This document shows, one piece after another, positions 1 through 4,613 of a stretch of DNA of 7,663 bases; position 1 is the stretch's first letter, and every line of letters begins with the position of its first letter. Both the position numbers and the translations under genes were made by a program. Origin of the DNA: RPQJ01 sp036277615 (lineage in GTDB: Bacteria; Pseudomonadota; Gammaproteobacteria; Steroidobacterales; Steroidobacteraceae); NCBI GenBank assembly GCA_036277615.1, contig DASUMQ010000275.1:1-7663 (forward strand), given 5' to 3'. The notes beneath the pieces are model-generated. The model had not been told where the DNA came from. It saw nothing but the letters and a program-made list of their open reading frames with translations, and did no database searches.

Positions 1-101
1 CGGCGTCCCGTGCCGGTGGCCACTTTTGGGTGGCTGTCTGATAGGCATGGTGCGCTGCGCCGGGAACGCTGCGTGTCCGAAAGGTTCTTCCGAGGACGCC
101 C

Positions 102-1388
102 ATGGCCTGGAGCCGCAAGCGAATGGTCCTGGCCGCCCTGGTCGGCGCCGTCATCGCCATCGTCGTCACGATCGTCGCGCTCAACTTCGTCACGTCGGAA
201 AGCGAGATCGAGAAATCCCTCGAACATCGTTATGGCGTGCAGGACCCGCAGTTTCGCCGTGAACTCGGCATCCTGCTCGGGCCACCGATCATCGACGGCA
301 ACCGCGTCGAGAACTTCGAGAACGGCGTCGAGATCTTTCCCGCGATGCTCGAGGCGATCCGCAGCGCGCGCTCGACGATCACGTTCGAAACGTACATCTA
401 CTGGTCGGGCGACATCGGGCGCCGGTTCGCCGACGCGCTGAGCGAGCAGGCCCGCAGGGGCGTGCGCGTGCACGTGCTGATCGACTGGGTCGGCAGCCAG
501 AAGATGGAAGAAGCCCTGCTCGACAAGATGGTTGCCGCCGGCGTCGAGGTGCACCGCTTTCACCCGCTGCACTGGTACAACCTGACGCGGATGAACAACC
601 GCACGCACCGCAAGCTGCTGGTCGTCGACGGCCGGGTCGGCTTCACCGGGGGCGTCGGCATCAGCGACGACTGGGACGGCGACGCGCACGATCCCAAGCA
701 CTGGCGCGACTCGCACTACCGGCTCGAGGGCCCGGCGGTTGCGCAGATGCAGGCGGCCTTCATGGACAACTGGATCAAAACCACGGGCAAGGTGCTGCAG
801 GGCGAAACGTATTTCCCCGCGCTCGAACCGGTCGGGACCGCCCTGGGGCAGGTGTTCACGAGTTCACCGAGTGGCGGCGGCGACAGCATGCAGCTCATGT
901 ACCTGCTGTCGATCACCGCGGCCGAGCACACGATCGACCTGTCGGCCGCCTACTTCGTGCCCGACGCGCTGACGCGTCGCGCGCTGCTGGCCGCGCTCGA
1001 TCGTGGCGTGCGCGTGCGCATCATCGTGCCGGGCGAATACATCGATTCGCAGGTGACGCGCCGCGCCTCGCGCGCCGACTGGGGCGAGCTGCTGCGCGCG
1101 GGGGCCGAGATCCACGAATTCCAGCCCGCGATGTTCCACTGCAAGGCGTTGATCGTCGATTCCCAGCTGGTCTCGGTCGGTTCGACCAACTTCGACAACC
1201 GCTCGTTCAGGCTCAACGACGAGGCCAACCTGAACGTCTACGATCCCCAGTTCGCCGCGGAGATCGAACGCGTGTTCGAGCAGGACCTCGCCCGGTCGCG
1301 ACTGGTCACGTACGTCGCCTGGGCTCGCCGGCCGTGGAAGGAGAAAGCCGTCGAGAAATTCTCCGCGCTCTTCGCCTCGCAGATGTAA
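102..1388 (+). CDS. Membrane-anchored phospholipase D / cardiolipin synthase-like protein
   Basis: A 428-residue protein of the phospholipase D superfamily, closest in layout to bacterial cardiolipin synthases, which transfer a phosphatidyl group to make cardiolipin at the inner membrane. Seen: a positively charged N-terminus (residues 2-7), one hydrophobic span at about 9-29, then two PLD catalytic modules. The first HKD motif is H169-x-K171-x4-D176 followed by GG; the second is H346-x-K348-x4-D353 followed by GSTN. Both are intact, so the enzyme should be active. A basic, aromatic tail (about 404-420, with RRPWKEK) resembles the C-terminal end of ClsB-type synthases. The ATG at 102 has GAGG six bases upstream (92-95). 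Length fits the family (roughly 400-480). The gene converges on the next gene with only 12 bases between the stops. Cardiolipin synthase is the likely role, but other PLD-family phosphatidyltransferases or hydrolases cannot be excluded from motifs alone. Confidence 0.93.
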   Translation: MAWSRKRMVLAALVGAVIAIVVTIVALNFVTSESEIEKSLEHRYGVQDPQFRRELGILLGPPIIDGNRVENFENGVEIFPAMLEAIRSARSTITFETYIYWSGDIGRRFADALSEQARRGVRVHVLIDWVGSQKMEEALLDKMVAAGVEVHRFHPLHWYNLTRMNNRTHRKLLVVDGRVGFTGGVGISDDWDGDAHDPKHWRDSHYRLEGPAVAQMQAAFMDNWIKTTGKVLQGETYFPALEPVGTALGQVFTSSPSGGGDSMQLMYLLSITAAEHTIDLSAAYFVPDALTRRALLAALDRGVRVRIIVPGEYIDSQVTRRASRADWGELLRAGAEIHEFQPAMFHCKALIVDSQLVSVGSTNFDNRSFRLNDEANLNVYDPQFAAEIERVFEQDLARSRLVTYVAWARRPWKEKAVEKFSALFASQM

Positions 1389-1400
1389 ACGCGGCGGCGA

Positions 1401-2126
1401 TCAGGCCTGCAGTTCGCGCGCCATCAGCGGCATCAGCGTCTGCAGGCCCTTGACCGGGCGCACCATGACCTTGAAGCGCGTGATGCGTCCCGCGTCGTTC
1501 CACCAGATCATGTCGACGCCGTTCACCTCCACGTCGCCGAGCCGGGTCTCGAACTCGAGGACTGCGGAGCGACCGGACGGCCACTCGCTGAGGTACCGGA
1601 AGTGCTCGTTGATCAGCACGCGACCGGCAGCCTCGAGGTATTTGAGCGTGATCGCCTTGCCGACCTGCGGCGCGTGGACGGCCGGCGACTGGAACACCAC
1701 GTCGTCCGCGAGCAGGTCGGGCAACGTCGACATGTCGCGCGAGTCGACGATGCGGTGCCAGCGGTCGAGCACGGTGTCGTATGGATGGGCGCGCACGACG
1801 CAGAAGCGCTGTCCGGTCGGCGCTTCCATGACGCACCACGTGTGCACCCTCGCGACCGGCCTGGCCCCGAGCGCCTCGAGCCGCGCCACCTCGGCGTCGA
1901 CGTCGTCGCTCTTGATGTCGAGGTGCACGCGACTGGGGTGATCGACCTTCTGTACCTCGATGTGCAGGCGACCGTCGGCGTCGACGAGTCGCATGTACTT
2001 CTCGCCCTCCTCGGCCGGCAATCGCCGCACGTCCATGCGCAGCGCCCCGCCCCAGAAATCCGCGGCGGCGGCCAGGTCCTGCGTGTTGCAGTCGATGATG
2101 AAGCCCGCGAGCCTGCTCGTGTGCAT
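1401..2126 (-). CDS. VOC (glyoxalase-like) domain fused to NTF2/SnoaL-like domain
   Basis: A 241-residue predicted cytoplasmic protein made of two small-fold domains. Residues 1-113 look like a glyoxalase-like vicinal-oxygen-chelate domain: strand GFIIDCN (8-14), helix DLAAAADFWGGAL (17-29), the HLDIKSDDVDAEVARL stretch (68-83) and a closing APTGQRFCVV (102-111). Residues about 114-241 look like an NTF2/SnoaL-type cone: RWHRIVDSRD (122-131), LLADDVVFQSPAVH (138-151), VLEFETRL (189-196), VNGVDMIWW (201-209) and a final FKVMVRPVKGL segment. The reading frame runs through both without interruption, so this is a real fusion. The ATG at 2126 is chosen over the in-frame ATG at 2240 because GGAGGG lies four bases before it and the VOC fold begins directly afterwards; residues encoded by 2127-2240 are low-complexity Arg/Ala/Pro. 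VOC domains bind metals or small ligands and NTF2-like domains hold small hydrophobic molecules, but no substrate can be named. Confidence 0.88.
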   Translation of the reverse strand: MHTSRLAGFIIDCNTQDLAAAADFWGGALRMDVRRLPAEEGEKYMRLVDADGRLHIEVQKVDHPSRVHLDIKSDDVDAEVARLEALGARPVARVHTWCVMEAPTGQRFCVVRAHPYDTVLDRWHRIVDSRDMSTLPDLLADDVVFQSPAVHAPQVGKAITLKYLEAAGRVLINEHFRYLSEWPSGRSAVLEFETRLGDVEVNGVDMIWWNDAGRITRFKVMVRPVKGLQTLMPLMARELQA

Positions 2127-2130
2127 GGGT

Positions 2131-2136
2131 CCCTCC
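2131..2136 (-). promoter_or_regulatory. Ribosome binding site for the VOC-NTF2 gene
   Basis: GGAGGG on the minus strand, four bases before the ATG at 2126. It decides the start in favour of 2126 rather than the longer in-frame ATG at 2240. Confidence 0.75.
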
Positions 2137-2221
2137 GTCGGCGCGTCGAGTCGTCGAAGCGCCGCAAGGTACCACGCGGCCGAGCGGAGCGGCGGTGGGC
2201 GGGATCGGTGGAGCGTCGCCG

Positions 2222-2248
2222 CCGGCCGGGGTGGCAACACCGCGCCGG
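2222..2248 (-). terminator. Possible GC-rich stem-loop after the small membrane protein gene
   Basis: Immediately after the TGA at 2251-2249 there is an imperfect inverted repeat. The core is GGTG-GCAA-CACC as read on the plus strand (2230-2241), with outer CCGG arms at 2222-2225 and 2245-2248 and a mismatch and bulge between. On the minus strand no run of T follows, so it is not a classical intrinsic terminator. It could attenuate read-through or protect the 3' end before the VOC-NTF2 gene. Confidence 0.25.
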
Positions 2249-2407
2249 TCAGGCCGAGAGATAGCTCCAGGCGAGGTACGCCGCGAAGGCGATCAGTACG
2301 CCAAAGAACACGCGCCGCGGCAGGTCCTGCGCTTGCTTGTTGCGAAGTTCGATGTCGTCCCAGTCGAGTCGTGACTGGCGGCGGGCGCCCTGCAGGCTGA
2401 CATTCAT
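2249..2407 (-). CDS. Small single-span membrane protein, 52 residues, unknown function
   Basis: I do not recognise a family. The protein has a polar, charged N-terminal half (residues 1-32, with DWDDIE at 15-20 and paired arginines at 31-32), then one hydrophobic span at about 33-51 (VFFGVLIAFAAYLAWSYL), and ends two residues later. The positive charge just before the span predicts an N-in, C-out inner-membrane protein by the positive-inside rule. The ATG at 2407 is preceded by a near-consensus GGAGGT with seven bases of spacing. The in-frame ATG at 2422 overlaps that ribosome site and the one at 2533 would add sequence with no domain character, so 2407 is preferred. It lies 207 bases downstream of the phosphatase stop and 122 bases upstream of the VOC-NTF2 start, on the same strand; co-transcription with the latter is possible. 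Similar tail-anchored small proteins often go unannotated. Confidence 0.72.
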   Translation of the reverse strand: MNVSLQGARRQSRLDWDDIELRNKQAQDLPRRVFFGVLIAFAAYLAWSYLSA

Positions 2408-2414
2408 GACCGCG

Positions 2415-2420
2415 ACCTCC
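2415..2420 (-). promoter_or_regulatory. Strong ribosome binding site for the 52-residue membrane protein
   Basis: GGAGGT on the minus strand, seven bases before the ATG at 2407. It is the strongest translation signal in the window and the main evidence that this short gene is real and begins at 2407. The upstream in-frame ATG (2422) is partly inside the site. Confidence 0.8.
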
Positions 2421-2570
2421 ATTCGGTCCGATTCGGATCGTGAGCCGAAACTAAACCCGAACCCGTCCGGCGCGCTGGACGTATCTATCGATAGTCGAGC
2501 GCCGTACTTGTGCGGTTGCGGGGCGTCGCCCATCCGAAGTTGGCGCGAGCAGTGCGCGAAATTCGCAATG

Positions 2571-2602
2571 CAAACAAAGGCGAGGCGTCCGGCGAGCGCC
2601 GG
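2571..2602 (-). terminator. Candidate intrinsic terminator after the acid phosphatase gene
   Basis: On the minus strand, 12 bases past the phosphatase TGA, CCGGCGCTCGCCGG (2602-2589) is a perfect inverted repeat giving a five-pair GC stem with a four-base loop. About ten bases further on the strand becomes T-rich (CCTTTGTTTG, around 2580-2571). The gap between stem and T-tract is longer than usual, so it is only a moderate candidate. It would separate phosphatase transcription from the small membrane protein gene. Confidence 0.4.
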
Positions 2603-2614
2603 CCCTGCCCGCCG

Positions 2615-3484
2615 TCACCTGCGTGCGGCGACCGCGAGCGCACGGGCCTCGGCGGCACAAACGGCGTCTGCCTGCGCACCGTGCTCGCGGCGCACCCGCG
2701 CGACCTCGTCGCGCGCACGCGCGAGTTGCGCGACGAACTCCGCATCGGCATGCAGGCGCGCGACCGCGGCGGCGCCCACCGTGCGACCGCTCTCGACGTC
2801 GCTCATCCAGTGCACGCCGCAGACGACGCGGCTCACGCCGAACTCGTACCCTCGCCGCAGGATCGGTCCGGCCCGGTCGGGCGCAATCTCGGCCAGGATC
2901 AAGGCCCAGGCCCACCCGGCCGCGGCGTGACCGGACGGATACGCCCCGCTCTTGCGCAACGCCCGGTCGTCGTCCGGCACGCACATGCGATCGCCGTACA
3001 CGGCGAACGGCCGTGGGCGCGCGTATTCGTCCTTCGCGCGCAGCGTCGATTGCCCCGCGTCGACCATCGAACGTTGCAGCAGCCGGTAGAGGTTCGGGGT
3101 GGTCGACTCCGTCACCGCGATGCCGAGCGCACAGGCGAACGTCGAGGCCGCGTGTGGGAAGTGGACGTTGGCGTCGGCGATCGCCAGGCGCCACCGCGGA
3201 GTGTCGCGCAACGAACGCATCGCCCGATACGACTCGACGTCGGCTGCGTGCGCCGCGGTGCCCTTGCGCGGCGGCGGCGGCAGGAGTTGCAGGCTGTCCG
3301 GGCGCTCGTGCGGCTCCAGAAAGCCTGGCGTGCGCGACGCGGCGTGACTCGTCGTGGCGGCCCGCTCGGACTGCTGCGTCGGTGCCTGCGCGTCGGACTG
3401 GCCGCGGGCCGATTGCTGCATCAGCAGCGGTGCGAGGACCAGCAATGCGAACAGCCAGGGAGTCGTGCGACGGGTGGCGTGCAT
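2615..3484 (-). CDS. Secreted class A non-specific acid phosphatase (PhoN/PhoC type, PAP2 fold)
   Basis: A 289-residue phosphatase of the vanadate-dependent haloperoxidase/PAP2 fold, matching class A bacterial acid phosphatases that release phosphate from a broad range of phosphomonoesters in the periplasm. Seen: a signal peptide (RR at 5-6, hydrophobic core 9-22, likely cleavage after the SARG or nearby alanines at 25-34), the LLPPPP segment (68-73) typical of the class, and the full catalytic signature K151-x6-R158-P159, P183-S184-G185-H186, and S218-R219-x5-H225-x3-D229. All catalytic positions are present. The usual GSYPSGHT signature reads GAYPSGHA here, a mild variation. The C-terminus (about 245-289) is Ala/Arg-rich and lies outside the catalytic core. 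The start is tightly bounded: an in-frame TAG sits four codons upstream (3496-3494), and the next Met (22) would remove most of the signal peptide. No Shine-Dalgarno is visible. It is divergent from the DUF1264 lipoprotein gene. Confidence 0.93.
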   Translation of the reverse strand: MHATRRTTPWLFALLVLAPLLMQQSARGQSDAQAPTQQSERAATTSHAASRTPGFLEPHERPDSLQLLPPPPRKGTAAHAADVESYRAMRSLRDTPRWRLAIADANVHFPHAASTFACALGIAVTESTTPNLYRLLQRSMVDAGQSTLRAKDEYARPRPFAVYGDRMCVPDDDRALRKSGAYPSGHAAAGWAWALILAEIAPDRAGPILRRGYEFGVSRVVCGVHWMSDVESGRTVGAAAVARLHADAEFVAQLARARDEVARVRREHGAQADAVCAAEARALAVAARR

Positions 3485-3490
3485 CGCGCC

Positions 3491-3496
3491 ATTCTA
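3491..3496 (-). promoter_or_regulatory. Possible -10 element (TAGAAT) for a leaderless phosphatase mRNA
   Basis: TAGAAT on the minus strand ends six bases before the A of the phosphatase ATG, the distance normally found between a -10 hexamer and the transcription start. No good -35 hexamer is present at 16-18 bases. Together with the missing Shine-Dalgarno this suggests, without proving, that transcription starts at or next to the start codon. Confidence 0.25.
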
Positions 3497-3609
3497 GCCC
3501 GCGCGCCGCACGACATTCGCCAGCGACTGTCAGCGACACGCTCACGCCAGCACGGGACGACGTCTTCTGCCCGCCTCGACGCTCGTCGCTTACAAGACCG
3601 TATGTCTGC

Positions 3610-3614
3610 GGAGG
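3610..3614 (+). promoter_or_regulatory. Ribosome binding site for the DUF1264 lipoprotein gene
   Basis: GGAGG seven bases before the ATG at 3622. It fixes the start inside a much longer open frame that continues upstream only as the antisense of the phosphatase gene. It overlaps the perfect 8-base palindrome GAGGCCTC (3611-3618). Confidence 0.8.
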
Positions 3615-3621
3615 CCTCACG

Positions 3622-4485
3622 ATGCGCCTGATGCTGCCGGCCTGTGGGCCCGCGCTTTGCCTGGTCCTGATGGCGGCGTGCGGCAGGGAAGACACGTCTT
3701 CACAGGTCGAGCCGCCGGGGTCGCGGCAAATGGTGAGACCGGCTGGGCTGGCAGACGGCGCATCGAGCCCGCCCGCGACGGCTCCGATCGAGGCGCTCGA
3801 CGTCTACGTGGACGGCTTCCATTTCTACAACGGCAACGTGGACATGCAGGTCGAGGCCCACCACTACTGCGCGGCCGTCGACGAAGACGTGCGGCAGTGC
3901 GTGATCTTCGACGGCAACGGCGCAAACGCGAAACTGGTCGGCGTCGAATACATCGTGAGCCGCCGGGTCTTCGAGTCGCTGTCCGCCGACGAGCGCAAGC
4001 TCTGGCACAGCCACGTCTACGAGGTGAAGAGCGGTGCCCTGATTGCGCCGGGCATGCCCGACACGACCGAGCACGAACTGATGGAAGGACTGGTCGGCAC
4101 GTACGGCAAGACCTGGCACACGTGGCACGCCGATCAGGACCACGACCTGCCGACCGGGCACCCGATGCTGATGGCGGGATTCACCGCGGACGAGCAGATC
4201 CGCCCGCGCATGATCGCGGCGCGTGACGAACGCTTCCGTGTCTCGACCGACGACGAGCGCAAGCTGCGCGAGGACATCCAGGAGCCGTCGATCGTCGCCG
4301 GCGCCGACGCGTGGCAACGTGGTGAAGTGCTGCAGCTCGCCCTGCAGCCGCAGGTGGCGCAGACCCGGCCGGCGCGTAAGGAACCCGAGGCAGGTCGCGA
4401 CGATTCGACAACGGAGCCCACGCGCCAATTGCGTGGAACGAGGGTGCGTCAGCTCTACGCCGCACTGCCGTCGATCGACGACTGA
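3622..4485 (+). CDS. DUF1264 / oil-body-associated-protein (OBAP)-like lipoprotein
   Basis: A 287-residue predicted lipoprotein. Residues 1-20 form a lipoprotein signal ending in LMAAC, with Cys20 as the lipidation site; the residue after it is Gly, so outer-membrane sorting is plausible. A Ser/Pro/Ala-rich linker (21-57) leads into a DUF1264 domain of the kind found in plant oil-body-associated proteins: GFHFYNG (65-71), QVEAHHYC (76-83), RQCVIFDG (91-98), LVGVEYIVS (105-113), LWHSHVYEVKSG (127-138) and YGKTWHTW (161-168). These closely follow the motif order I recall for plant OBAPs. The match seems to continue through RDERFRVSTD (201-210) and DAWQRGE (229-235); only the last 45 residues or so (244-287), charged and low-complexity, look extra. 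His- and Cys-rich conserved motifs suggest metal or redox chemistry, but the biochemical activity of the family is not settled and none is assigned. The start is supported by GGAGG at 3610-3614. Confidence 0.9.
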   Translation: MRLMLPACGPALCLVLMAACGREDTSSQVEPPGSRQMVRPAGLADGASSPPATAPIEALDVYVDGFHFYNGNVDMQVEAHHYCAAVDEDVRQCVIFDGNGANAKLVGVEYIVSRRVFESLSADERKLWHSHVYEVKSGALIAPGMPDTTEHELMEGLVGTYGKTWHTWHADQDHDLPTGHPMLMAGFTADEQIRPRMIAARDERFRVSTDDERKLREDIQEPSIVAGADAWQRGEVLQLALQPQVAQTRPARKEPEAGRDDSTTEPTRQLRGTRVRQLYAALPSIDD

Positions 4486-4601
4486 TTGCCCGCGTTTTCG
4501 CTCGACTGAAACTGCACAACCCTCCGGCATATTCGCGTTCAGCGCGTCGGCGCGTTGCGTGATCGTGTCCTTCGTGTCTGCGGCACCGGCCGCGGCTTAC
4601 G

Positions 4602-4607
4602 AAGGAG
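4602..4607 (+). promoter_or_regulatory. Ribosome binding site for the SpvB/RHS-type gene
   Basis: AAGGAG six bases before the ATG at 4614, placing the start directly ahead of a Sec signal peptide. The 128-base gap upstream (4486-4613) holds no gene. Confidence 0.8.
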
Positions 4608-4613
4608 ACGCAA

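Larger units (their letters stand above)
3485..3621. promoter_or_regulatory. Divergent intergenic region between phosphatase and lipoprotein genes
   Basis: These 137 bases lie between two start codons facing away from each other, so they must hold the promoters of both genes or of upstream parts of their transcripts. I see a TAGAAT-like -10 element for the phosphatase side. No convincing -35/-10 pair is visible for the lipoprotein side; the AT-richest stretch, around 3591-3604 (CTTACAAGACCGTA), is a weak possibility. Confidence 0.45.

Noticed and set aside
17..38. Possible sigma-54 promoter (TGGC-like and TTTTGG-like elements)
   Set aside because: The GG and GC elements are not at the required 10-base separation, and the -12 element does not match.
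3..41. Possible tail of an upstream plus-strand gene ending in TGA at 39-41
   Set aside because: Only 12 codons are visible with no recognisable sequence, so it cannot be told from a chance open frame. The leader 1-101 shows no clear promoter either.
2127..2240. N-terminal extension of the VOC-NTF2 protein to the ATG at 2240
   Set aside because: The extra 38 residues are low-complexity and have no ribosome site, while GGAGGG precedes the ATG at 2126 where the VOC fold begins.
2408..2533. N-terminal extension of the small membrane protein to 2533 or 2422
   Set aside because: The ATG at 2422 overlaps the ribosome site that serves 2407. The longer form has no domain character and would cover the palindromes in the leader.
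2623..3621. Upstream in-frame extension of the DUF1264 gene (open from 2623)
   Set aside because: It lies antisense to the phosphatase gene, translates to Arg/Ala/Pro-rich sequence, and would bury the lipoprotein signal peptide inside the protein. The ATG at 3622 has a good ribosome site.
2451..3695. Long overlapping frames across the phosphatase locus on both strands
   Set aside because: Only the frame ending at 2615 carries the complete class A phosphatase signature and a signal peptide. The others are shadows rich in Arg and Ala.
4541..4556. Small stem-loop AGCGCG-TCGG-CGCGTT between the lipoprotein and SpvB/RHS-type genes
   Set aside because: The stem is short, includes a G-T pair and is not followed by a T-run, so I do not call it a terminator. 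Such stems are common by chance in this base composition.
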